Shown: piece after piece, positions 10,198-18,049 of the stretch
How positions within the stretch are numbered: the first letter of the stretch is position 1
How the letters are laid out: every line of letters begins with the position of its first letter
Source of the DNA: Marinibacterium anthonyi
GTDB taxonomy: Bacteria; Pseudomonadota; Alphaproteobacteria; Rhodobacterales; Rhodobacteraceae
Assembly: GCA_003217735.2 (NCBI GenBank)
Contig: CP031585.1
Location: 4,079,501 to 4,143,500, forward strand
Direction of reading: 5' to 3'
DNA length: 64,000 bases
Notes under the pieces: model-generated
Databases searched by the model: none
What the model was told of the DNA's origin: nothing
The model's input: only the letters and a program-made list of their open reading frames with translations
Translations under genes and position numbers: made by a program

Positions 10198-10818
10198 TCA
10201 GTTCTTGGCGTAGAATTCGACGACCAGGTTCGGTTCCATGATGACCGGGTACGGCACGTCGGCCAGCGAGGGCGTGCGCACGAAGGTGGCGGTCAGCTTG
10301 TTGTGGTCGGCGTCGATGTAATCGGGCACGTCGCGCTCGACCAGCTGGGTGGCTTCCAGGATGGCAGCCATCTGCTTGGACCGGTCGCGGACCTCGATCA
10401 CGTCGCCTTCCTTGACACGGTAGGACGGGATGTTCACGACCTTGCCGTTCACGCGCACGTGCTTGTGGTTCACGAACTGGCGGGCGGCGAAGACGGTCGG
10501 CACGAACTTGGCGCGGTAGACGACGGCGTCCAGGCGGCGTTCCAGCAGGCCGATCAGATTTTCACCGGTGTCGCCCTTGACCCGCTCGGCCTCGGCGTAG
10601 ATGCGGCGGAACTGCTTCTCGGTCATGTCGCCGTAGTAGCCCTTCAGCTTCTGCTTGGCGCGCAGCTGGATGCCGAAGTCGGACAGTTTGCCCTTGCGGC
10701 GCTGGCCGTGCTGGCCGGGGCCGTATTCGCGGCGGTTCACCGGGGACTTCGGGCGGCCCCAGATGTTTTCGCCCATGCGGCGGTCGATCTTGTACTTGGC
10801 AGACGTGCGTTTGGTCAC
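10198..10818 (-). CDS. rpsD: 30S ribosomal protein S4
   Basis: The 206-residue primary 16S rRNA-binding protein nucleates small-subunit assembly. The GTG start at 10818 has an AGGAG about eight bases upstream and gives the family N-terminus [13 protein letters not shown]; the longer open frame upstream has no site. The S4 N-terminal domain is followed by the S4 RNA-binding fold ([31 protein letters not shown]). As in many alphaproteobacteria the gene stands alone, outside the large ribosomal operons, with its own promoter and terminator. Confidence 0.97.
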   Translation of the reverse strand: MTKRTSAKYKIDRRMGENIWGRPKSPVNRREYGPGQHGQRRKGKLSDFGIQLRAKQKLKGYYGDMTEKQFRRIYAEAERVKGDTGENLIGLLERRLDAVVYRAKFVPTVFAARQFVNHKHVRVNGKVVNIPSYRVKEGDVIEVRDRSKQMAAILEATQLVERDVPDYIDADHNKLTATFVRTPSLADVPYPVIMEPNLVVEFYAKN

Positions 10819-10946
10819 GGCTGATCTCCTTCGTTCGAAACGCCGACCGCGTGGCCGGCTATGAAGGGCGTTGTCCTCTGGGCCCGCCTTCGGCGAACAC
10901 TGACAGGCATCCCCTCGCGGGGGCCACCAACACCAATGAAGTGGCG

Positions 10947-10974
10947 TGCATAGCGATTGCCGGGATCGTGTCAA
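10947..10974 (-). promoter_or_regulatory. Probable sigma-70 promoter of rpsD
   Basis: On the minus strand a perfect -35 TTGACA (10969-10974) is separated by 16 bases from a -10-like TATGCA (10947-10952). Transcription from here would give a 5' leader of about 120 bases before the rpsD GTG. The leader holds a short GC-rich hairpin but no recognised S4-binding structure. Confidence 0.5.
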
Positions 10975-11034
10975 GCGCATTTGCGCGCGATCCGCGCCCG
11001 ATCTGGCCCCGATCAGGCCGCGATCAGGCCCCGA

Positions 11035-12093
11035 TCAAGCCGCGTCGTGCATCAGGATCGCGACTTCGGATGCGCTCAGCGCGCGGCGGGCAAAGTCGCC
11101 ATAGCGCAGCGGGTCACGGGTCAGCGTCGGGTCCAGTCGCTGCAGGCTGATGCGTTCGCCATCGCTCAGCGCCCCCAGGTCGGCGCCGGCGGGATGAAAG
11201 CTTTCGGTCTCGACACCGTTGGCCCAGAGGATCTGGTGATCGCGCAGCAGCAGGTGGATATAGGTGACCTCGCGCGCGGCAAGGTCCACCCGGATCGTGG
11301 CGCCATTGACCAGCGCCCGCGCCGGCACCAGCACCTCGGCCGAATTGAACAGCGCCCGCGCCGCGTGGCTGCGGATCAGCAGGCGGTGGTCGGGCGAAAC
11401 CAGCAACGCCCGCTCGGGACGTTCCATTCCCAATGCGCCCGGGTCCAGCCGGACCGGGCGCAGTTCGGGCCGGACGAACATCCGCGCGCCCGAAATGCGA
11501 CGGCGGCCGATCCACAGGATGTCCTGCGCGCCGTTGTCGCGGGTCTGCACGGCATCGCCCTCGCGCAGGGTCTCGACCCGGCGCGGACCGTCGGGCGTGT
11601 CGATGCGCGTGCCCGGCGTGAAACAGATGACCCCGCTGTCCGCCGAACGCGCGCCCCGCGGCGCGCCGGCGTTGCGATGCACCACCCAAAGGTCGGTGTC
11701 GCGCGGCGGAATGGCGTTGACGAACATCAGAAGCGGCGGCGCCCCTGCCCCGACCTCGATCACCGTGACGGCAAAGCTGCGCGTGCCGTCTGACACCACG
11801 AAGCCGGTTTCAAGCAGCGGGCTGTCGACATCGACCGCCGCAACATCCCGCCGGTCCTGCAGCGCCGCGCCGACCAGCTGGCGCACCCGCCGCGCCGCGG
11901 CCTTGCGCAGGGCGGCGTCCTCGGGCGAACGGTCCGGCATAATCACATTGCCGGGGCCATCGACGCGCACCGCCTCGCCCCGCCAGCGCCACACCGACCC
12001 GGCGCCAAGCGCCGCCCACGGTGCGGCGGCCAGGCCGTCAACCTCTGTTTGCGTCCACGCGATGACGAACGTGCCCGGAACGCCCGTTTCCAT
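11035..12093 (-). CDS. Hint-domain (Hedgehog/intein-like) protein
   Basis: The 352-residue protein has an N-terminal region of unknown role (about 150 residues) and a C-terminal Hint domain. That domain starts VICFTPGTRIDTPDGPR (Cys nucleophile at the start, block A) and continues with LREGDAVQTRD, LLVSPDHRLLI (block with His) and LLLRDHQILWANGVETESFHP. This is the Hint_2 type frequent in Rhodobacterales. Classic Hint domains self-cleave, and the family is often linked to secreted proteins; here no downstream extein is present. The start at 12093 was preferred over 12141 because the first 16 residues are unlike a coding start. It stands alone. Confidence 0.7.
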   Translation of the reverse strand: METGVPGTFVIAWTQTEVDGLAAAPWAALGAGSVWRWRGEAVRVDGPGNVIMPDRSPEDAALRKAAARRVRQLVGAALQDRRDVAAVDVDSPLLETGFVVSDGTRSFAVTVIEVGAGAPPLLMFVNAIPPRDTDLWVVHRNAGAPRGARSADSGVICFTPGTRIDTPDGPRRVETLREGDAVQTRDNGAQDILWIGRRRISGARMFVRPELRPVRLDPGALGMERPERALLVSPDHRLLIRSHAARALFNSAEVLVPARALVNGATIRVDLAAREVTYIHLLLRDHQILWANGVETESFHPAGADLGALSDGERISLQRLDPTLTRDPLRYGDFARRALSASEVAILMHDAA

Positions 12094-12201
12094 GCCCTGC
12101 TGCCCGCCCCGATGCCTGGTTCCGCCTTGTTTATGCCACAACCCGGACCCAGGTTCGTGTCGTTGTTAACAAGGTCGTTCCGTTCACCGTACAGTGCGGC
12201 A

Positions 12202-13203
12202 TTAAAACCGCAGTTGCACCTGGATCGCCCCGACAAGCTGTGATTCAGGCTGGGTGGTGAATTCGCGGCCCAGCCAGGCGGCGCCATAGAAGAACGACAG
12301 GCTGCTCTGCTGGTAATGCAGCCCCGCCCGGACCCGGTTGCGGTTCGGTTCCAGCTGGGCCGCGCCGCCGTCCCTGGGCAGGTACACGCTGTCGGTGACG
12401 TAGGCGGTGTCGGCCCCCAGCACGAAGGCCGGCCCGGCGGCGGCGCGATTGACCACCGGATAGCGATAGCCCGTCACGCTGTCGCGTGCCATCAACCCAA
12501 GGTTCCACATGCGCCCGAATTCAAGATCCACGCCAAGCCGGGCCATGGTTTCATCGCCCATCCGCGCCTCGGCAAAGGGGCGCAGGGTGACGGTGGGGGC
12601 GACGGAAATGCGGCGCCCGTATTCCAGGACGGCGGTCGGCCGCAACCGGTTGCCGATCTGCGCCGCGCGCACCGCCGCGGCGGGGGACGATCCGCCAAAG
12701 ACATCGTGCAGCGCCGCCTGCACATCGTCGAGCTTGGTCCGCGGCCCGACCATCACCAGGTCGCCGCCCAGGACGTATTCATGAGCCCCGCGCTGGACAT
12801 GGTTGTGCAGCCCGATCGACAGCACCCCGGCATAGCGCCGGTCATAGGCATTGTAGCGGGTCAGCACGTCGGGCTGGATCACCTGGGCCTGCAGGCGCAG
12901 TTCGAACAGGGATCCGAATTCGGCCGGCGCCTGCCCCATCCACACCGGACCGAACGCCTGCGAGATCGACACACCGCCGGTGCGCCACCGATCCTGGTTG
13001 TCCCCCAGGACATCATTGGTCATCAACCAGCCGGATCCCAGCAACTGCCTGGGATTGCCCAGGTCCGACCCATAGGATCCATCGACCTGTTGCGCCGGCG
13101 CCGGCTGGGCCCAGATCAGCAGCGCCGGCAACAGCACGGGTAACAGCACTGGCAGCAGCACTGGCAAGGCCAGAGCCATCAGAAGGCAACGCATGCCTGT
13201 CAT
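12202..13203 (-). CDS. LpxR-family (DUF2219) lipid A deacylase-like outer-membrane protein
   Basis: The 333-residue protein has a long signal peptide with a repeated PVLL motif and then an outer-membrane beta-barrel of the LpxR/DUF2219 family. Family marks are the N-terminal TNDVLGDNQDRWRTGG, the GLHNHVQRG region with an HEYVLGGDLVMVGPRT follow-on, and the C-terminal aromatic ending VQLRF typical of barrels inserted by Bam. LpxR removes the 3'-acyloxyacyl group of lipid A; activity here is inferred from family only. Three nearby Met codons make the exact start uncertain. Confidence 0.7.
   Translation of the reverse strand: MTGMRCLLMALALPVLLPVLLPVLLPALLIWAQPAPAQQVDGSYGSDLGNPRQLLGSGWLMTNDVLGDNQDRWRTGGVSISQAFGPVWMGQAPAEFGSLFELRLQAQVIQPDVLTRYNAYDRRYAGVLSIGLHNHVQRGAHEYVLGGDLVMVGPRTKLDDVQAALHDVFGGSSPAAAVRAAQIGNRLRPTAVLEYGRRISVAPTVTLRPFAEARMGDETMARLGVDLEFGRMWNLGLMARDSVTGYRYPVVNRAAAGPAFVLGADTAYVTDSVYLPRDGGAAQLEPNRNRVRAGLHYQQSSLSFFYGAAWLGREFTTQPESQLVGAIQVQLRF
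13121..13168 (-). repeat. Four 12-bp tandem repeats in the LpxR-like signal peptide
   Basis: Units at 13121-13132, 13133-13144, 13145-13156 and 13157-13168 differ by one to three bases each. They encode successive L-P-V/A-L blocks in the hydrophobic core of the signal peptide. Copy-number change would lengthen or shorten the core by four residues and could affect export. Confidence 0.85.
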
Positions 13204-13423
13204 CCTCCGCTCGCCCCCCGAAGGGGCCCAAAGTCATGAAATTCGGTGGCCCGGCCCTGCGGCGCGCCGCGAGTCGCACAGACAGTCGCGACCCGGCTTC
13301 ATGATTGCGGGGATTAGTAAACAAACGGTTGTTGCCGGCCCTGCCGGAGGGCGGATCGCTGCGCTGCGGCGACTTTTTTGCCGGTTTCTTCGGGCCTGGC
13401 CCCGGCGTCCCGGGCGAAGGCCC

Positions 13424-13909
13424 TCAGCGCACGCCGATGTCGGCCAGGGCAGCGGCCAGCTTGGGCGGCAGGGCGTCTTCCTGCAGCCGCGAGGCGGGCA
13501 GATCCGCCGGCGCGTCTTCGGCCGCCAGGTAACGCCAACCCTGGAACGGCCGGCGCGGCAGGGGCTGGGTGCGCACGACCTGCGGGTCCATGACGATGGC
13601 GCAGCGGTTGATGCCGTCCTCGCCGGTCACCGGATCAAGGCGCAGAACCCGCTGGCGGGCCAGGACAAGCCCCTTGAACACCCAGTACAGCGACCCGCCG
13701 TTCAACAGCTCGGCCTCGCGCTTGGGCCACATCCGGGTCACGTGGCGCGGCAGGCCGTCGGGCCATTTGCCGCGATTCAGGCTCTGCCAGGCCAGCAGAT
13801 CCTCCACCACCTCCGCACCGACGCAGAGTTTCACCAGATTGGTCGTCTTATCCACAGAGTCGCCCCCAGCTTCCCTGCTATATTGTAGTCCCTCGCTGCC
13901 CAGCATCAA
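13424..13909 (-). CDS. DUF1489 family protein
   Basis: This is a soluble protein of at most 161 residues, of a family found in alphaproteobacteria and of unknown function. The conserved beginning is NLVKLCVGAEVVEDL, and MWPKREAELLNGGSLYWV and RCAIVMDPQVVRTQP are further family-like stretches. Family members usually begin close to the VKLCVG block, so a GTG at 13856 may be the true start and the first 17 residues may not be translated. It is divergent from nrdJ, about 100 bases away. Confidence 0.7.
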   Translation of the reverse strand: MMLGSEGLQYSREAGGDSVDKTTNLVKLCVGAEVVEDLLAWQSLNRGKWPDGLPRHVTRMWPKREAELLNGGSLYWVFKGLVLARQRVLRLDPVTGEDGINRCAIVMDPQVVRTQPLPRRPFQGWRYLAAEDAPADLPASRLQEDALPPKLAAALADIGVR

Positions 13910-14007
13910 GCTGTTGAGGTGAAGGGGTCACTTGGGGTATCTTTGGCCTCCGCATTCCAGTGTGAATCGCACGCCCCCGAAGTCTTCCGGTCAAAGGAAA
14001 TCCCCCG

Positions 14008-16290
14008 ATGAGCCGTTTTGCCGCCCCCATTGCCGAACAGATCTGGGACATGAAGTACCGCTTCAAGCAAGCGGACGGCACGCCGATCGACCTGACGGTC
14101 GAAGACAGCTGGCGGCGGATCGCGCGCGACCTGGCGCGGGTCGAAAAGGACCCCGCGCATTGGGAAGAGCGGTTCTATGACGCGCTGGAGGATTTCAAAT
14201 ACCTGCCCGCCGGGCGCATCACCGCCGGCGCGGGCACGGCGCGGGCCGTGACGCTGTTCAACTGTTTCGTCATGGGCACGATCCCCGACAGCATGGGCGG
14301 CATCTTCGAGATGCTGCGCGAGGCCGCGCTGACCATGCAGCAGGGCGGCGGGATCGGCTATGATTTCTCGACCATCCGGCCGCGCGGCGCCAACGTCACG
14401 GGCGTCGCCGCCGACGCCTCCGGCCCCTTGAGCTTCATGGATGTCTGGGACGCGATGTGCCGCACGATCATGTCCGCCGGGTCGCGCCGGGGGGCGATGA
14501 TGGCGACGATGCGCTGCGATCACCCCGACATCGAGGATTTCATCACCGCCAAGTCGGATTCCGCCCGCCTGCGCATGTTCAACCTGTCGGTGCTGGTGAC
14601 GGACGACTTCCTTGAGGCGGTGAAGGCCGATGGCCCCTGGGAGCTGGTCTTTGACGGCAAGGTCTATCACACGGTCGAGGCGCGCGACCTGTGGAACCGC
14701 ATCATGAAGGCGACCTACGATTACGCCGAACCGGGCGTGATCTTCATCGACCGGATCAACCAGGCCAACAACCTGGCCTATTGCGAGACCATCGCGGCCA
14801 CAAACCCCTGCGGCGAACAGCCCCTGCCCCCCTACGGCGCCTGCCTTTTGGGGTCGATCAACCTGGCGCGGCTGGTCGACAGGCCCTTTGCCGAGGGCGC
14901 GACCATCGACACGGACGCGCTGTCGGAACTGGTGGCGACGGCGGTGCGGATGATGGACAACGTGGTCGACGCATCGAAATTCCCCCTGCCCGAACAGGCG
15001 GCCGAGGCGCAGAACAAGCGCCGCATCGGGCTGGGCGTGACCGGCCTGGCCGATGCGCTGCTGATGATGGGCCTGCGCTATGGTTCCGACGAGGCGGCGC
15101 GTCAGACCGAGGACTGGTTGCATGGCGTAGCCCGCGCCGCCTACCTGGCGTCGGTGCAATTGGCGAAGGAGAAAGGCGCCTTTCCGCTGTTTGACGCCGA
15201 CGGCTACCTTGGCTCTGGCACCATGCTGCAGATGGACGACGACGTGCGCGAGGCGATCCGCGACCACGGGATCCGCAACGCGCTGCTGACGTCGATCGCG
15301 CCGACCGGGACGATTTCGCTTTATGCCGGGAACGTCAGTTCGGGGATCGAACCGGTTTTTGCCTATGCCTATACGCGCAAGGTCCTGCAAAAGGACGGAT
15401 CGCGGACCGAGGAAGAGGTCGTCGATTACGCCGTGCAGATGTGGCGCGACATGTTCGGCGACGCGGATCTGCCCGATTACTTCGTCAACGCCCAGACGCT
15501 GGATCCGTCGGACCACGTCAAGATGCAGGCCGCGGCACAGAAATGGGTGGATTCGTCGATATCAAAGACCATCAACTGCCCCGAGGATATCAGCTTCGAG
15601 GCGTTCAAGGACGTCTACATGCAGGCCTGGGAAACCGGCTGCAAGGGCTGCACCACCTACCGGCCGAACGATGTGACCGGATCGGTGCTGAGCGTCAGCG
15701 AGACGACCGAGAAGGCGCCGGGCGAGGCCCCGGCCAAGGACGGCACCGGCGCGGGGGCAGACGTGATCTACATGTCCGAACCGCTGGACCGGCCCCAGGC
15801 GCTGGAGGGGCAGACCTACAAGCTGAAATGGCCCGACAGCGAACACGCGATCTACATCACGATCAACGACATCATCATCGCCGGGCGTCGGCGGCCCTTC
15901 GAGGTCTTCATCAATTCGAAGAACATGGAACATTTCGCCTGGACGGTGGCCCTGACCCGGATGATTTCGGCCGTGTTCCGGCGCGGCGGGGACGTATCCT
16001 TCGTGGTCGAGGAGCTGAAAGCCGTCTTCGACCCGCGCGGCGGGGCCTGGATGCAGGGCAAGTACATCCCGTCGATCCTGGCGGCCATCGGCGGTGTCAT
16101 CGAACGGCACATGATCTCCATCGGCTTCATCGAGGGCGAAGGCATGGGCCTGAAATCCGACCCGCAGGCGGACGTGGTCAACCTGGGCGCCCCGCGCGGC
16201 CCGGCCTGCCCCAGCTGCGGGCAATATGACATGCGCATGATCGAAGGCTGCATGACCTGCGCGTCCTGCGGGCATTCGAAATGCGGGTGA
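14008..16290 (+). CDS. nrdJ: Vitamin B12-dependent (class II) ribonucleoside-diphosphate reductase
   Basis: The 760-residue enzyme reduces ribonucleotides to deoxyribonucleotides using adenosylcobalamin, independent of oxygen. Visible marks are the N-terminal RNR region, the NPCGEQPLPPYGACLLGSINL active-site stretch (Cys, Asn, Glu), TSIAPTGTISLYAGNVSSGIEP, GCKGCTTYRPN and a C-terminal zinc-ribbon-like CPSCG...CASCGHSKCG redox tail. The length is somewhat short for the large NrdJ class but no domain appears missing. AAAGGA precedes the ATG by nine bases. No cobalamin riboswitch is seen in the short upstream gap. It is the last housekeeping gene before the accessory island. Confidence 0.95.
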   Translation: MSRFAAPIAEQIWDMKYRFKQADGTPIDLTVEDSWRRIARDLARVEKDPAHWEERFYDALEDFKYLPAGRITAGAGTARAVTLFNCFVMGTIPDSMGGIFEMLREAALTMQQGGGIGYDFSTIRPRGANVTGVAADASGPLSFMDVWDAMCRTIMSAGSRRGAMMATMRCDHPDIEDFITAKSDSARLRMFNLSVLVTDDFLEAVKADGPWELVFDGKVYHTVEARDLWNRIMKATYDYAEPGVIFIDRINQANNLAYCETIAATNPCGEQPLPPYGACLLGSINLARLVDRPFAEGATIDTDALSELVATAVRMMDNVVDASKFPLPEQAAEAQNKRRIGLGVTGLADALLMMGLRYGSDEAARQTEDWLHGVARAAYLASVQLAKEKGAFPLFDADGYLGSGTMLQMDDDVREAIRDHGIRNALLTSIAPTGTISLYAGNVSSGIEPVFAYAYTRKVLQKDGSRTEEEVVDYAVQMWRDMFGDADLPDYFVNAQTLDPSDHVKMQAAAQKWVDSSISKTINCPEDISFEAFKDVYMQAWETGCKGCTTYRPNDVTGSVLSVSETTEKAPGEAPAKDGTGAGADVIYMSEPLDRPQALEGQTYKLKWPDSEHAIYITINDIIIAGRRRPFEVFINSKNMEHFAWTVALTRMISAVFRRGGDVSFVVEELKAVFDPRGGAWMQGKYIPSILAAIGGVIERHMISIGFIEGEGMGLKSDPQADVVNLGAPRGPACPSCGQYDMRMIEGCMTCASCGHSKCG

Positions 16291-16305
16291 CGCGCCACGC
16301 GTCAC
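16287..16305 (+). terminator. Stem-loop at the nrdJ stop codon
   Basis: Eight-base perfect arms (16287-16294 and 16298-16305) with a three-base loop begin inside the stop codon. No U tract follows. It may support termination together with the T-rich hairpin at 16380. Confidence 0.4.
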
Positions 16306-16606
16306 AGAAGTGTGCTGTAGGACCCACTAAAACTTGTCCATTTCCGGGGTAATTTGTCCATTCCGGCACAGGATTAATGACCACCGGCTGCGCTGCAGTC
16401 GGTGGTTTCTTTTTATTTCAATGACTTGCGGGTCTACCTGATTTGCGGCCGTTGATGCGCCGTGGCAGTGCTCCACCCTGGTGAGCGCCGTTGACGCTCA
16501 GTCGTGCTTTCGGCATCCCTCAGGGCAAATCCGGCCGGGTTCTTCCCCCCCCCTCCAGCAGAGCCTCTGTCCGAGGGCATGGCGCAACGCGCCAGAAAGG
16601 ACCCCC
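16291..16606. other. Non-coding stretch at the left island edge
   Basis: Besides the two hairpins, this 316-base stretch holds two direct copies of TTGTCCATT (16334-16342 and 16354-16362) spaced exactly 20 bases, within longer similar sequence ending in ccgg. Such phased repeats could be binding sites for a regulator or part of a transposon end. No gene was found. Confidence 0.5.
16380..16416 (+). terminator. Probable intrinsic terminator downstream of nrdJ
   Basis: Arms accaccg (16380-16386) and cggtggt (16400-16406) enclose a GC-rich loop, followed by ttcttttta. This is the better terminator candidate for nrdJ, about 90 bases after its stop. Confidence 0.65.
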
Positions 16607-17704
16607 ATGACGAAGATCAAGTTCATCGATGCCCGCTTCGCTGATCCCGACGAGAACGAGTTTGCCCTCAAGCGCCGCTTCGAGTGGCAGCTGCGCAAGC
16701 TCCGGGCCCTTCAGGACGGGGTGTCCCCAAAGGTGCCGGGAGACTTTGAAGATGAGTTGCGCTGGAACGAGGACCTCATCGCGGTGCATCTCTCGGAGAA
16801 GGATCGGAACAAGGTGCTACGCCGTGCGCGCCGGGTAATGGGCGCGCGCGCCAAGGTGTCCGGGCTCAGCCATCTCAGTTCGGATGACCGGCGCGCGCTC
16901 GAGGCGTTCCGCGGCGGGGCAGATCTGATCGGCATCGTCAACGAACATCGCGCCGATGAGATCGCCGCGGCCATTCATGCCGAGATGCCCTGGATGGCGG
17001 CCGCGACTGACTTCCTCTGGAAAGCGATGCGTCGCTCGGTGCGGGTGGGGGAGCCTGGATTCCGTCTGCCGCCCGTGCTGCTCGATGGCCCGCCGGGGAT
17101 CGGCAAGAGCGTGTGGTCGCGCGAGCTCGGGCGCCATCTCGGGGTGCCGCGCTGTGGGATCGAAGGGACTGCCGAGCAAGCCTCTTTCGTCGTGAACGGC
17201 TCGCAACGCGGCTGGGGCTCGGCCTTCCCAGGACGGCCCCTGCAGACCATCTTGCAGAGCCTCTGCGCTAACCCAATCGTGGTGATCGACGAGATCGAGA
17301 AGGCTGGATTGCCGACCTCGACCAAGGGGCAGGCCTACGGCTTGGCCGACGGGCTGTTGCCGCTGCTGGAACGCTCGTCTGCCGTGGCATGGAAGTGTCC
17401 CTATTACCAGGTGGGCTTCGACATGTCCTGGATCAGCTGGGTCCTGACGTCCAACAGCCTGAGCGGCCTGACGGCGCCGTTTCTGAGCCGTCTGGACGTC
17501 CTGCGCCTTGCCGGCCCCGGCAAGGGGGATCTCATCTCCTTCGCGGAGCGCGAGGGCGCACGACGGGGGCTGTCTGATGCTGCCCTGGGCGCCATCTGCG
17601 AGGTGATCGATCACGTTGCTGAGGCGCATGAGCCCAATCTGCGCCACGTGTCCAGGATGCTGTCGAGGGCGGAGGCCATGGCAAGCAGTCCGCTGTCGCA
17701 TTGA
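16607..17704 (+). CDS. AAA+ ATPase, Lon-like ATPase domain without protease domain
   Basis: The 365-residue protein carries an AAA+ core: Walker A GPPGIGKS (residues 161-168), Walker B IVVIDEIEK (224-232), a sensor-1-like LTSNS and an arginine-rich sensor region FLSRLDVLRLAGP. The N-terminal 140 residues are helical and charged. No Lon Ser-Lys protease domain is present. The ATG at 16607 follows AAAGG by six bases; an upstream in-frame extension has no site and looks non-coding. It points toward the HamB gene tail-to-tail, so it is not in one operon with the Hachiman genes. Function is unknown; a defence or mobile-element accessory role is a guess from context. Confidence 0.75.
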   Translation: MTKIKFIDARFADPDENEFALKRRFEWQLRKLRALQDGVSPKVPGDFEDELRWNEDLIAVHLSEKDRNKVLRRARRVMGARAKVSGLSHLSSDDRRALEAFRGGADLIGIVNEHRADEIAAAIHAEMPWMAAATDFLWKAMRRSVRVGEPGFRLPPVLLDGPPGIGKSVWSRELGRHLGVPRCGIEGTAEQASFVVNGSQRGWGSAFPGRPLQTILQSLCANPIVVIDEIEKAGLPTSTKGQAYGLADGLLPLLERSSAVAWKCPYYQVGFDMSWISWVLTSNSLSGLTAPFLSRLDVLRLAGPGKGDLISFAEREGARRGLSDAALGAICEVIDHVAEAHEPNLRHVSRMLSRAEAMASSPLSH

Positions 17705-18049
17705 GCGGTTGATGCGAGCGCGCGCCTTAGGTCGGCCAAGACCAAAGCAGCCGCTTGGGCTGATGGCCGCAGCTGGCGAGCTGTCAGCCCAAGCGGCATT
17801 CGTGCCAGGCACGACTTTTCGCCAGGCGCCCACATGAAGGGCGGACGGTCTTTCGCTGCGACACTGACCAACGACCGCTTCGCGGCTAGGAGCTGACCCG
17901 CAGCTTCCGGACAACAACCTTAGTGCAGACGACGTACCTTCGTTACGCTGGAGCGTCCGAGGTGCGCTCATCGGGATGTTCGCATTCACACACCGCGCCC
18001 GGGGACGTCACCCCGCGCTATCCTGCTGATGGTGAGGACACTGCACATT
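17705..18049. other. Non-coding stretch between AAA+ ATPase and HamB genes
   Basis: This 345-base gap between convergent genes holds a long hairpin (17750-17797) and a smaller hairpin with a following T-rich run near 17802-17820. No convincing gene is present; short open frames here have no recognisable features. Confidence 0.6.
17750..17797. terminator. Long nested hairpin
   Basis: Outer arms 17750-17763 and 17784-17797 are perfectly complementary over 14 bases, and the 20-base interval contains a second five-base-pair stem (17770-17774 with 17779-17783). It probably ends transcription from one or both convergent genes. It could also be a structured element or repeat. Confidence 0.5.

Noticed and set aside
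8922-10241. Plus-strand open frame of 439 codons opposite hisC
   Set aside because: hisC is certain on the other strand; this frame has shadow-type composition and no ribosome site.
10819-11034. tRNA or small RNA gene upstream of rpsD
   Set aside because: No cloverleaf or T-loop sequence could be built; the region is better explained as promoter and leader of rpsD.
13910-14007. Cobalamin riboswitch or NrdR box before nrdJ
   Set aside because: The gap is too short for the riboswitch, and no NrdR-type palindrome is recognisable.
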